Shown here: piece by piece, positions 1-8,015 of the stretch
Numbering within the stretch: the stretch's first letter is position 1
Layout of the letters: the number at the start of each line of letters is the position of its first letter
NCBI GenBank assembly: GCA_016235455.1
Contig: JACRKZ010000055.1
Coordinates: forward strand, 1-56,618
Origin: Armatimonadota bacterium
Lineage (GTDB): Bacteria; Armatimonadota; UBA10988
Direction of reading: 5' to 3'
Length of the DNA: 56,618 bases
Made by a program: the position numbers and the translations under genes
Notes under the pieces: generated by a model
Seen by the model: only the letters and a program-made list of their open reading frames with translations
What the model was told of the DNA's origin: nothing
The model's database searches: none

Positions 1-1350
1 GGTCAGCCGGCCAACCAGGTTCAGTGCCGCGCCGCTCGGCGCCGCGGCCACGGCACTCTCGAGCAGGCCGGTCAAGGCCCGCGTGATCTCGCCGCGCGCC
101 GCGTCGACCAGGCCGTCGGACTCCAGCGTGCAGTGGAAGCCGACCCCGGCAGCATGGCCCAGGTCGCGTCCCGCGCGGGCCACCTCGCTCAACAGGTCGG
201 CCAGCGCAAAGCGCTCGTAGACGACGTTCGACGCATCGCGCGCGAAGCTGAGCAGTTGCTCGCACATGCGATCCAGGTCAGCCACGTGCTGCTCGATGCG
301 GCCCAGCGGCGCCGCCTGCTCTGGACACTCGTCCTGGAGCAGCTCGTTCGCGCCGCGGATGATGGTCACCGGCCCACGCAGGTCGTGGATGATGGTGCTG
401 GCCAGGCGCCCGACCGTGGCGATGCGCTCGCTGCGCGCCCGGTCGGAGAGCAAAGCCAGACGCTGAATGGTCAGCGCGGCATCACTGGCGAGCACCGACG
501 CCACCTCGATGTCGCCCGGCCGGAACGACCGGTCTGAGTGCAGGCGACTGATGTTGAGCACGCCCACCGGCCGCTCGGCAAAGGCCAACGGCAAACACAG
601 CGCGGCGGTGACTTCGGGCCGATGCAAGGCTGACCGCACAGCACTGGGTACCGGCCGGGCCGGGGTCAGTTCGAGCGCCACGCCGCTGTGCAACACCCAG
701 CCGCTGATGGGCTCGCCGACCCGCCGGCTAGCCGACCGCCAGACGCCATCCTCAAGCCCGACCGCCGCGGCCACGTGCAGTTCCTGCCGGTGCTCGTCGA
801 GCAGCATCAGGCTGGCGGTGTCGGCGCTGGTTTCCTCGACGGCCAGGCGCACGATGCACTGGTAGAGCTCGGTGCGGTCGTGCAGTCCGGCCAACTCGCC
901 GAGCGCGTCATAGAGCCGGGTGAGGGCCCGCAGCCGCGCGTTCTGCACGCGGGTCTGCCGCTCATGCAGGGCCGCCACCACCGCCTCGGTGAGTAACACC
1001 GGGTCGACGGGCTTGGCCAGCACGTTGGAGAAGCCCAGGTTGAGCGCCTCAACGGCCACGTTGAGCGACGTATGGCCGGTCAACAGGATTCCGGCCAGGT
1101 CGGGCCTGGCCTGCTTCAGGCGGCCAAAGACCTGCAGGCCATGGTCGCCGCCGGTCGCGCCGGGCAGCACGTAGTCCAGAATGGCCAGCGCCCCGCGATC
1201 GCGCAGGCGCGGATCGCCACTGAGCGCGGCCAGGGCCTGGGGGCCGTCCGACACCGCAACCGCGGTCAGTCGGGCGGCCTCCAGGATGGCCAGGCACTGG
1301 CTGCGGGTCCCGGCGTCGTCATCCACGACCAGGACCGTCTCACGCCGCAT
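1..1350 (-). CDS. Response regulator-GAF-histidine kinase, 3' end beyond window
   Basis: The reading frame starts at the ATG at 1350 and is still open at the left edge (450 codons seen). Residues 1-125 form a receiver domain: the start reads ETVLVVDDD, the phospho-acceptor is D59 in ILDYVLPG, and a conserved Lys lies in LAKPVD. Residues about 150-290 look like a GAF sensor. The kinase H-box is GRLASTIIHDLRGP with the phosphorylatable His at H322. The ATPase domain is cut off by the window edge. There is no membrane segment, so it is probably cytosolic. It lies 38 bp downstream of fliS on the same strand and is probably co-transcribed with it, which suggests a role in motility or surface behaviour. 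The receiver-first order means it can be both a target and a source of phosphoryl groups. Partner and signal are unknown. Confidence 0.85.
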   Translation of the reverse strand, partial: MRRETVLVVDDDAGTRSQCLAILEAARLTAVAVSDGPQALAALSGDPRLRDRGALAILDYVLPGATGGDHGLQVFGRLKQARPDLAGILLTGHTSLNVAVEALNLGFSNVLAKPVDPVLLTEAVVAALHERQTRVQNARLRALTRLYDALGELAGLHDRTELYQCIVRLAVEETSADTASLMLLDEHRQELHVAAAVGLEDGVWRSASRRVGEPISGWVLHSGVALELTPARPVPSAVRSALHRPEVTAALCLPLAFAERPVGVLNISRLHSDRSFRPGDIEVASVLASDAALTIQRLALLSDRARSERIATVGRLASTIIHDLRGPVTIIRGANELLQDECPEQAAPLGRIEQHVADLDRMCEQLLSFARDASNVVYERFALADLLSEVARAGRDLGHAAGVGFHCTLESDGLVDAARGEITRALTGLLESAVAAAPSGAALNLVGRLT

Positions 1351-1388
1351 TGCGACTCCTCGCTTCTGAGGTCCATCGCCGGCGGCCT

Positions 1389-1763
1389 CTAGAGCTCCCA
1401 GCCAGGCACCACCGACCACATGTCGTACATCTCGCTCATCACCGCCTCGGTCTCCTCCAGCGCAGGGATGGACTTGGTGATATTGACGTACGTCAGGCGC
1501 TGCGACAGGAAGTCGTACAGACGCTTGAGATTGTGGCCGATCTCGCCGCCCTTCTCAACATCGACCGCGCGATCCAACTCCTCCACCACCCGCTGGGCAT
1601 GGAGCAGGTTGTTGTGTGCCATCTGGTGGTCCTGGGTCTCCAGGCCATACTTGGCATCGCGCACGCAGTCCAGCATCGTGTCGTACAGCATACGCACGAG
1701 CTGCATCGGCGAGGCCGTCTCGACACGCTGGCGTCGATAGGTCTCTAGTGCCGGAGCGTACAT
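1389..1763 (-). CDS. fliS: Flagellar export chaperone FliS
   Basis: This 124-residue, all-helical protein matches FliS in length and layout. It starts YAPALETYRRQRVETASPMQLV, has LYDTMLDCVRDAK in the next helix, and carries the family hallmark DVEKGGEIGHNLKRLYDFL. FliS binds the C-terminal helix of flagellin in the cytoplasm, prevents premature polymerisation and hands flagellin to the export gate. The start at 1763 was chosen over an upstream in-frame one because AAGGAGG sits 6 bases before the ATG. A sigma-28-type promoter lies about 45 bp upstream, as expected for a late flagellar gene. No flagellin or FliD gene lies next to it in this window; the kinase gene follows directly. Confidence 0.92.
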   Translation of the reverse strand: MYAPALETYRRQRVETASPMQLVRMLYDTMLDCVRDAKYGLETQDHQMAHNNLLHAQRVVEELDRAVDVEKGGEIGHNLKRLYDFLSQRLTYVNITKSIPALEETEAVMSEMYDMWSVVPGWEL

Positions 1764-1809
1764 AGTGTCCTCCTTGGGGCGGTGGTCCGCCCACGGTGTA
1801 CCTATGCAT

Positions 1810-1836
1810 ACATCGGCCACTGGACCAGGGGTTTTA
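1810..1836 (-). promoter_or_regulatory. Sigma-28 (FliA)-type promoter of fliS
   Basis: Read on the minus strand, TAAA (1836-1833) is followed by exactly 15 bases and then GCCGATGT (1817-1810). The FliA consensus is TAAA-N15-GCCGATAA, so ten of twelve defined positions match. Predicted transcription starts near 1803, giving a leader of about 40 bases to the fliS ATG. Confidence 0.75.
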
Positions 1837-1943
1837 GCATTTCGCCGCGCGCATCGCCCGCCGGCCGGCCACGCCGACTCCCTAGCGGCTTTAGTTCACA
1901 CTGGGGACAGGGGTACGACTCGGTGCGGCCTGGCCGGGCACGC

Positions 1944-3086
1944 TCAGTGCGGACGCGGCCGCAGCGAGAACTCGATGTCGACCCGGGGTGTGCACATGGC
2001 GGTGCTCAGCAGCAGCGCCTCGGCGGGGCTGACCTGCAAGGTGACGGCGCGTCCGTCGAAGGGTTTGCCCGCCTTGGTCACGTTGCCGCCCTTGGCGTCG
2101 AGGTTCTGCAGGGCGCCGGGCTTGGACGCGGCGTCCTTGGGCTTGCCGTCCGGGCCCTTGGTGGCCTCGTCGGGCTCGGTGGGGGGCGCCTCGCCCGCCT
2201 TGGACCCTTCGCCGGCCTTCGGCGCCTCGCCGGGCTTGGTGGCGTCCTGTGGCGCGGCATCGGCCTTGGTCGGCTCGGCCTTGGCTTCGGCGGGTTTGGC
2301 CGGCGGCTGGCCCTCGGCGGGCGCCGCCTTGCCCTGCTGGTTGAGGCGCGCCTGCTCGGCCAGAATCTTCTGGCGCTTGCGCATGGCCGCTTCCTGCCGC
2401 GAGCCGAAGGCCTCTTTCTCCGCGCCCCTGTCCAGCAGGCCCGACTCGGGTGACAGGTAGTTGTTCACGGCCACCACGCGCACGTTGTGCAGCGTGCGGC
2501 GCGACAGCGCGCCGGGCACCACCAGGAACACATCCACCCGGTCGCCAGGTCGCAGCAGAGGAAAGAGCGTGGCCCCGGCAGGCATGGGCACAGTGAACCG
2601 ATCGGGTCGCTGCCGGTCGAGCGGGTCGGCCAGCGGGCTCTCGGCCGCCACGGTCTGTGGGCCCAGCGGCATGCCAGCCGCCAGGTCGAGCAGCGCGAAC
2701 TTGCCCACCGGTTCGTCGACCTTCTCGTAGTAACCCTCGAGCGGTGGCGCCTGGGGGTCTTTGCGCGCGCGCTCGGAACGCAGCATGGGGAACTGGCTGA
2801 CAATCTGTGTGCTGGCCCGCCGCTCGACCATCTCGGGCTCGATGCGGTCGCCGGCCATCAGCGACACGTTGACCACCGCCACGAACTGCGTGTTGGCGGG
2901 CGCGATGGTCGCACCCACCAGGCCCTGGTAGCCCTCCGAGGTCGGCTCCAGGGTGCCCGCGGGATGGATGGCGGCAATGCGGCGGCTGCTCGTCGCGCTG
3001 ACCATCGTCATCAGGCCGATCAAAAACAGCCCGATCGCCACGGCGGCGACAAACGGATTGCGGCCCCACTCGCGCAGACGATCCAT
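1944..3086 (-). CDS. cpaB: Flp/Tad pilus assembly protein CpaB/RcpC-like
   Basis: The 380-residue protein has one N-terminal membrane segment (residues about 12-32), then a SAF/CpaB-type beta region. The characteristic CpaB motif LRPGDRVDVFLVV is near residues 190-205, and the C-terminal segment AVTLQVSPAEALLLSTAM is typical of the family. CpaB proteins sit in the periplasm of Flp pilus machines and are thought to help the secretin or stabilise the pilus. Between the two conserved halves lies an unusual Lys/Ala/Pro/Glu-rich stretch of roughly 100 residues (about 230-330), probably a disordered linker. It is the last gene of the TadE-TadG-TadG-TadE-CpaB set; only 25 bp separate it from the TadE gene upstream. 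The motor and platform genes (tadA, tadB, tadC) are not in the window. Confidence 0.82.
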   Translation of the reverse strand: MDRLREWGRNPFVAAVAIGLFLIGLMTMVSATSSRRIAAIHPAGTLEPTSEGYQGLVGATIAPANTQFVAVVNVSLMAGDRIEPEMVERRASTQIVSQFPMLRSERARKDPQAPPLEGYYEKVDEPVGKFALLDLAAGMPLGPQTVAAESPLADPLDRQRPDRFTVPMPAGATLFPLLRPGDRVDVFLVVPGALSRRTLHNVRVVAVNNYLSPESGLLDRGAEKEAFGSRQEAAMRKRQKILAEQARLNQQGKAAPAEGQPPAKPAEAKAEPTKADAAPQDATKPGEAPKAGEGSKAGEAPPTEPDEATKGPDGKPKDAASKPGALQNLDAKGGNVTKAGKPFDGRAVTLQVSPAEALLLSTAMCTPRVDIEFSLRPRPH

Positions 3087-3111
3087 TGCCCCTCTAGACA
3101 GTCCCGCCAGG

Positions 3112-3537
3112 CTACTGGCGCACGGGATTCACGGTGACCACCTGGGTGTTGTTCGCGTAGAGCAGGCGCTGGCGAACGAACAAGTTAAAGAGCGGTACCG
3201 GTACCGGGTAGTTCCACCACATCTCCACCTTGACCGTCGAGTTGAACACCCGGGCCGACTCGGTGACCGGCGTGATCTTCATCCAGTAGCTGCCCGGAAT
3301 GTTCGCGGCGTTGCCCGTCTGCGACAATGTCTGCAGCGCTTTGGACTGCACAATGGCGTTGCTCGCGCCCCAGCCGGCCTGTCGGGCGCCTTCGCGCGCG
3401 GCCGCCTCAAGGCGGATGCTGGCGGAGAGCACGCGGCCGAAGCCCAGGATGCCCAACATGAGGATGGACATGAACAGCGCCACGAAGGTCGTCTCGATCA
3501 GGCCCTGGCCGCTCTGCCGTCTCCGATGCCGGATCAT
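3112..3537 (-). CDS. TadE-like pilus assembly/minor pseudopilin
   Basis: This 141-residue protein begins with a basic stretch (IRHRRRQSGQGLIETTF) running into a hydrophobic helix, and continues with the TadE signature ASIRLEAAAREGARQAGWG. The rest is a small beta-rich extracytoplasmic domain. TadE proteins are prepilin-like components of Flp/Tad pili, processed by a dedicated peptidase. It sits 23 bp downstream of the TadG-like gene and 25 bp upstream of cpaB, so it is clearly part of the same operon. A second TadE-like gene is at the head of the operon (7265-7663). Confidence 0.85.
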   Translation of the reverse strand: MIRHRRRQSGQGLIETTFVALFMSILMLGILGFGRVLSASIRLEAAAREGARQAGWGASNAIVQSKALQTLSQTGNAANIPGSYWMKITPVTESARVFNSTVKVEMWWNYPVPVPLFNLFVRQRLLYANNTQVVTVNPVRQ

Positions 3538-3560
3538 TGTGATACCTCCAGCCCCAATCC

Positions 3561-5240
3561 CTAGCGGATCAGCACGATGCTCAGATTCTCACTGGCGGTG
3601 TCATTGCTGTTGACGGTCCAGGTGCTGACATCCGTCTTGTTGGCCAAGTAGTAGTCGATGGCCAGTTCGCCGCCCTGGTACGCCCTGGTGTCATTGATAA
3701 TGATACGTCCGTTGCGGTCGAGAAGCAAGTTGCCGTCGGCGTCGACACTCGGGACCTTCACCGGTTGGGGCACCGTTAACACCGTGGTGGCAAACGAGGT
3801 GTTGCCCGAGAGATTGACCGGGATTTTGGTGTAGTACTGGTTGCCCGCCTGGTCGGTGACCACGAAGTCGTCGTGGCGTCCGGCGTTGGGCGCCGGGAAC
3901 AGCACCGGGTAGCGTCGGCCCTGGGTGGAGTCGAAGCTGGTCATGCTCGCCTCACAGTTCTGCACGCCGACATCCGCGTCGAAGTTGGTGATGGTGAGCT
4001 TGGTGGTCGCCGGCGAGATGTCACCAATGGGGATGGCCGTCTCCGAACGCGGGGCGTTGAAGCCCATGCACAGGCGCCCGTTGGCGAACATGCCCAGCGC
4101 GCTGGTGGGGCTGACCGTGTCGCGCACCGGACTGAACACCTGGCCGCTGGCGCGATCCGCGCCGATGCGCATGGTGTAGCCGTTGGCGCTGTCGCCCGAG
4201 AGCGAGCGCACGTAGACCCGGATTGGGGCCTGGTACGGCGTTGGGTCGAAGCAGAAGCCCTGCGGGGTGATCCACTTGAGGTCAATTGCCGACTGTCCGC
4301 CCGGCAGGGAGCCGATGGTGTTGATGGCATCGGTGCCCGGCAGCTGGCGCTGGAACCAGAAGGGCGAGCAGGAGCTGGGCCCGTACACCGCGCTGGCCAC
4401 CACCGTACCCGCGGCATCGACGATCCGCCATTCGGTCTGTGTGTCCAGATTCGACTTCAGCGTGTCCACGTTGCCGGTCTCGGGCTCGCTGCCGTCACCG
4501 TCCGTGTCGGACAGCGGGAAGGGATTGGCCCCGCTCCGATTCCAGCAGTCGGCGTCGAAGATCTCCACTCGCACCCGGTTCGAGCCGGAGATCGACGCGT
4601 AGTCACTGGGCACGACCATCTCAAACGGATAGCCACGCGGGTCGTAGAGCGGGTTGGGCAGTTGGTTCTGGTCCTCCCGGGTCGAATAGCAGTCGCCGAA
4701 GATGTAGTGCGCTTCCGGCCCATAGACGTTCAGCCAGGCGTCGATGGGGAACCCGTAGCGGGGCGCGATCGCGGTGTTGCCCAGCGAGATGTCCGCCGGC
4801 ACCGCGCCGAAACGTGCGGCTGTCGCGGCCAGGCGCACCCACGTGCTGGTGATGCCCAGGGCGCCGACGAAGAACTGCGGCAGTGAGCGCTGCATGGTGC
4901 AGGTGAAGCGGTCGCAGTCGGTCTCGGAGAAGGCCCCTGTGACTGAGTTGTAAGGGGTCAGATCGATGCTGGTGACGCCACGCCGGCCCACGACATAACC
5001 CATGTCGGCCAGCACCGCTCGGGCCTTGGCCATGCCCTGGGCGGCACTGCCGGAGTAGACCGCTTCGGTGATGCCGGCCAGCGCGCCGGAGTCGCACGCG
5101 TTCTGCTCCTCGGCGCGCACCAAGGACATCGTACCCAGATCGATCACGATGGCCGCACAGACCATCACGATACCAGCCGTCAGTGCCAGGAGGATCATGG
5201 TCTGACCCGACTCTCGTCGTCTGCTGATTGCGCCGCACAT
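3561..5240 (-). CDS. TadG-like pilus assembly protein, copy 1
   Basis: The 559-residue protein has the Tad/G N-terminus: basic residues, RESGQTMILLAL, and one membrane helix. Next comes the conserved block DLGTMSLVRAEEQNACDSGALAGITEA (residues about 35-62). A large extracytoplasmic region follows, rich in Asp, Ser, Thr and Asn, and it ends in IVLIR. No clear von Willebrand A motif is visible, although many TadG proteins have one. It is a paralog of the next gene upstream (5523-7220): the N-terminal helix, a 'NRVRVEIFDA' segment, 'DLKWITPQGFCFD' and the C-terminal 150 residues can be aligned by eye. GGAGG lies 6 bases before the ATG. It probably belongs to an envelope-anchored Flp pilus or adhesin assembly. 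Confidence 0.8.
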   Translation of the reverse strand: MCGAISRRRESGQTMILLALTAGIVMVCAAIVIDLGTMSLVRAEEQNACDSGALAGITEAVYSGSAAQGMAKARAVLADMGYVVGRRGVTSIDLTPYNSVTGAFSETDCDRFTCTMQRSLPQFFVGALGITSTWVRLAATAARFGAVPADISLGNTAIAPRYGFPIDAWLNVYGPEAHYIFGDCYSTREDQNQLPNPLYDPRGYPFEMVVPSDYASISGSNRVRVEIFDADCWNRSGANPFPLSDTDGDGSEPETGNVDTLKSNLDTQTEWRIVDAAGTVVASAVYGPSSCSPFWFQRQLPGTDAINTIGSLPGGQSAIDLKWITPQGFCFDPTPYQAPIRVYVRSLSGDSANGYTMRIGADRASGQVFSPVRDTVSPTSALGMFANGRLCMGFNAPRSETAIPIGDISPATTKLTITNFDADVGVQNCEASMTSFDSTQGRRYPVLFPAPNAGRHDDFVVTDQAGNQYYTKIPVNLSGNTSFATTVLTVPQPVKVPSVDADGNLLLDRNGRIIINDTRAYQGGELAIDYYLANKTDVSTWTVNSNDTASENLSIVLIR

Positions 5241-5472
5241 GGTATTCCTCCGCAGCCCCAGATGGGCTCGCCGACATTGTCCGGGCGCCTCACCATGGAC
5301 GTCGGCCAGTGCGACGATGCACAGGTACGGCGTGCGCCGACGTCGGTAGCGCCTCTATGGATCAAGATCGGCAGAACGGAGAGAATACGAGTAGCCAAAA
5401 CCCATCTAATCGACCGGCCACGGGTTTTCTTTAGGGTCACATTTAGCGCACATGCGCTTGGCAAGCAGAAAT

Positions 5473-5500
5473 CTGCTGGGCCGCTATGGCGGCCCAGCAG
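5473..5500 (-). terminator. Hairpin terminator candidate after TadG-like copy 2
   Basis: A perfect 12-bp inverted repeat (CTGCTGGGCCGC / GCGGCCCAGCAG) with a 4-base loop starts 22 bases after the stop codon of the 5523 gene. In the direction of transcription it is followed by ATTTCTGCTT, a weak T-rich run. It may terminate or attenuate the first half of the Tad-like operon. The 282-bp gap 5241-5522 that contains it holds no recognisable gene. Confidence 0.55.
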
Positions 5501-5522
5501 GCGGGACTCTCGGTCGAGTCCT

Positions 5523-7220
5523 CTAGCGGATCAGTACGATGCGCAACTCCGGCGGGATCTGCAGGCTGGAGAAGTTGACGTCCCAGACACTGGTATCGCT
5601 GACACCGGCGGTGTAGCTGATGCCCAGGTCGCCGCCCTCGTAGGCCCGCGTGTTGGTGATGGTTATCCGTCCACTGCCGTTGAGCAGCAGGTTGCCGTTG
5701 GCATCCACCGCCGGCACCTTCACGGTCTGCGGCACATCGATCTCGCTGGTGGCGAACTGGCCGTTGCCGGACAGGTTGCCAGGCACGGTCTTGTAGTACT
5801 TGTTGCCCGCGGTGTCGGTGACCACGTTCGAGCCGCTGGCGCTGCCCGGCGCCGGGAACAGCACCGGGTAGGTGCGCCCTTGGGTGGCGTCGAAGCTGGT
5901 CAGGTTGAAGATAACCGACTGCGCGCCGACGTCCGTGTCGAAGTTGGTGACGGTCACCTTGGTGGCCGACGACGGCACGTCGCCGATGGGAATGCCGGTG
6001 ACCGTGTCGGTGTTGAAGTTGATAGGCACGCGGCCCGAGCCGTAGATGGCGAACGCGCCACCCGGCGTCACCGCATGCACGGCCGGATTGAAGGCCACGC
6101 CCGTGGCCCGATCCGAACTGATGCGCATGCTGTAGCCGTTCTCACTGGCACCCGAGACGCTGCGGCAGAAGATCTTGTACGGCGGCGTCCAGCTGGTCGC
6201 GTCGAAGCAGAAGCCCTGCGGCGTGATCCACTTCAGGTCGACCGCGCGCTGCGCTGTGTCGCCGGCGCCAAGCGTATTGATCGCGTCGGTGCCCGGCCGC
6301 TGACGATGAGTCCAGTAGGGCGTGTTGCCCGTCGGGCCGTACTGCGCGGTGGCCACCGTGCGGCCCAGTGCATCGACCACCTTCCACTCGGTCTCGGTGG
6401 AGGTCTGGCTGAAGGTGTAGCCGTTCAGGTTCTCGCCGGCGGGCGAGCGGATTTCGTCGATGGCGCCCACCTCGGGCTCGGTCGGGTCGCCGTTGGTGTC
6501 GCGCATGGCCGACGGGTCGACCGCGCCGCCGATGTTCCACGTGTTGGCATCGAAGATCTCGATGCGCACGCGGTTGGAGCCCGTGGCCGCCACGTAGTCT
6601 GGCGGGATGACCACGTCATACTCGTACCCCTGCGGGTTGTAGCGCGGGTTGGGCTGACCGCTGGGCAAGCGCCGCGTCGAGTAGCAGTCACCGAAGTTGT
6701 ACGGCGCGTCCGGCCCGAACTGGGCCAGGTTGACCGCGGTGGGGAAGCCCACCGTGGCGCCGAAGCTCACGTCGACCGGCACGGTGCCGATGACCGCCGC
6801 CGTGGCGGTGGTCTGCACCGAAGTCCGCGTGATGCCGATGACCGACGCGAAATACTGCGGCAGGGACCGCCAGATGGTACAGCGGAAGCGGTCCGACGTG
6901 GTTTCGGAGTAGGCGTTGGTGATGGCGTTGTACGGTTCCAGCAGGATGCGCGTGACGCCGTTCTGGCCTTGCACGTACCCGCACTGGCGCACGATGTCCG
7001 TGGCCTTGACGATGCCTTGAGTCGCGCTGCCGGTGTAGGTCACCTCGGCAATGCCGGCCAGGGCGCCGGAGTCGCAAACGTACTGCTCTTCGGCGCGCGC
7101 CTGCGACATGGTGCCGATATCCAGGACCAGCGCGGCAATGACCATCAGGATGCCCATGAGCAGGGCCAACAGGATGATGGTCTGGCCGGACTCGCGTCGT
7201 CGCCTCAGGGTACTTCTCAT
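5523..7220 (-). CDS. TadG-like pilus assembly protein, copy 2
   Basis: The 565-residue protein has the same plan as copy 1: RRRRESGQTIILLALL, a membrane helix, then DIGTMSQARAEEQYVCDSGALAGIAEV. A long, probably extracellular domain follows and ends in RIVLIR. The Asp in DIGTM and the spaced acidic/glycine segments are shared with copy 1, so the two arose by tandem duplication and then diverged. I chose the ATG at 7220, preceded by GGGAAAG; an in-frame TTG lies 4 codons upstream. It follows the TadE-like gene by 44 bp. The two copies are separated by 282 bp containing a hairpin, so they may be expressed at different levels. Confidence 0.8.
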   Translation of the reverse strand: MRSTLRRRRESGQTIILLALLMGILMVIAALVLDIGTMSQARAEEQYVCDSGALAGIAEVTYTGSATQGIVKATDIVRQCGYVQGQNGVTRILLEPYNAITNAYSETTSDRFRCTIWRSLPQYFASVIGITRTSVQTTATAAVIGTVPVDVSFGATVGFPTAVNLAQFGPDAPYNFGDCYSTRRLPSGQPNPRYNPQGYEYDVVIPPDYVAATGSNRVRIEIFDANTWNIGGAVDPSAMRDTNGDPTEPEVGAIDEIRSPAGENLNGYTFSQTSTETEWKVVDALGRTVATAQYGPTGNTPYWTHRQRPGTDAINTLGAGDTAQRAVDLKWITPQGFCFDATSWTPPYKIFCRSVSGASENGYSMRISSDRATGVAFNPAVHAVTPGGAFAIYGSGRVPINFNTDTVTGIPIGDVPSSATKVTVTNFDTDVGAQSVIFNLTSFDATQGRTYPVLFPAPGSASGSNVVTDTAGNKYYKTVPGNLSGNGQFATSEIDVPQTVKVPAVDANGNLLLNGSGRITITNTRAYEGGDLGISYTAGVSDTSVWDVNFSSLQIPPELRIVLIR

Positions 7221-7264
7221 CGTCTTTCCCAACTGCCTGCCCGAAGCAGGGCCCCCACGGCCGA

Positions 7265-7663
7265 TCAGCGTGGCATCCAGACCGATTCGTAGCGATGCTC
7301 GGACCGCGCCCGCAACTGCTTGTTGTTGAACAGCGTCGTCAGCGGCGGCACCCCGACCACCTTCTCGGTGTAGGTGATGTTGACCGCGGTGCGCTCCGTG
7401 TTGCGATCGATGATCAGCTGGAAGCGGCTGGCATCGTGGCTGAGCTGCGGCGTCATGCGCCGCACCAGCGCCGTGACCTCGTCATCGGTGTGGCCGACCA
7501 CAGCATGCCGCGCGCCCTCGCGAGCCGCCGTGTTGATGGCCAACTGATGGCTGTAGATCATGCCAAAGGTGAAGATGCCCCAGAGGAACAACATGAAGAG
7601 CGGCAATGCGATGGCCATCTCGACCATCGAGTTGCCCCTCCGACGCTGTCCTAGACTGTGCAT
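7265..7663 (-). CDS. TadE-like pilus assembly/minor pseudopilin
   Basis: The 132-residue protein starts HSLGQRRRGNSMVEMAIALP and runs into a hydrophobic helix. It then shows the TadE signature HQLAINTAAREGARHAVVG, and a short beta-rich tail follows. The Glu in the SMVEMA motif corresponds to the Glu+5 typical of prepilin-type signal regions. The ATG at 7663 is preceded by AAGGAG at 9 bases; longer in-frame starts lack this. It is the first gene of the TadE-TadG-TadG-TadE-CpaB series. Its likely role is an initiating or minor subunit of a Flp-type pilus. Confidence 0.82.
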   Translation of the reverse strand: MHSLGQRRRGNSMVEMAIALPLFMLFLWGIFTFGMIYSHQLAINTAAREGARHAVVGHTDDEVTALVRRMTPQLSHDASRFQLIIDRNTERTAVNITYTEKVVGVPPLTTLFNNKQLRARSEHRYESVWMPR

Positions 7664-8015
7664 CGTCACTCGCTCCTTGGGGTGCATCGAGCACCCGCCG
7701 GCACATGCGCCGGCCAAACCGTGTGGTACTGACGGACTTCTATACCACATCAGCGGCGGCAACTGAGCCACAATTGACTACAGTCGACGCGGTACAGGCG
7801 ACTGCTGATCCCAAGGTGGTTCCGAACGCGGGATTCACGTGTGAACAAACCGTGACTCACGGCGCCGCCCTGGCCAGGCGCCGCCTGGCCCGCCGAGGCT
7901 TTGACAATCGTCGGACGCGAAGTGGCGCGGCGCGCCCCCGGGGGGGACGAGTCCGAGGCCGTCGCCGTGATCGCGAACACGCTCGGCGAGGTGTGGCGAG
8001 TCGGCCGGGCCGGTC
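7664..8015. other. Intergenic region upstream of the Tad-like operon
   Basis: These 352 bp hold no convincing gene or RNA. On the minus strand a TATAGA (7744-7739) could be a -10 element for the operon, but I see no good -35 at the right distance. An inverted repeat GGCCAGGCG-C-CGCCTGGCC lies at 7872-7890 downstream of the pseudopilin gene; it could form a hairpin only after opening its centre. Confidence 0.4.

Noticed and set aside
5241..5472. A possible riboswitch or promoter in the gap between the two TadG-like genes.
   Set aside because: I looked for c-di-GMP riboswitch core motifs and paired -35/-10 elements and found none convincing; only the hairpin at 5473-5500 is clear.
5262..7292. 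A 676-codon open frame on the plus strand, opposite TadG-like copy 2.
   Set aside because: Its composition (Arg/Gly/Ala/His-rich, no motif) is that of the antisense of a high-GC gene. The minus-strand frame has a clear TadG N-terminus and a paralog.
7872..7890. The near-palindrome GGCCAGGCG-C-CGCCTGGCC as a terminator of the pseudopilin gene.
   Set aside because: It has a one-base centre, no T-run, and lies over 120 bases from the stop codon. It is noted only as an inverted repeat.
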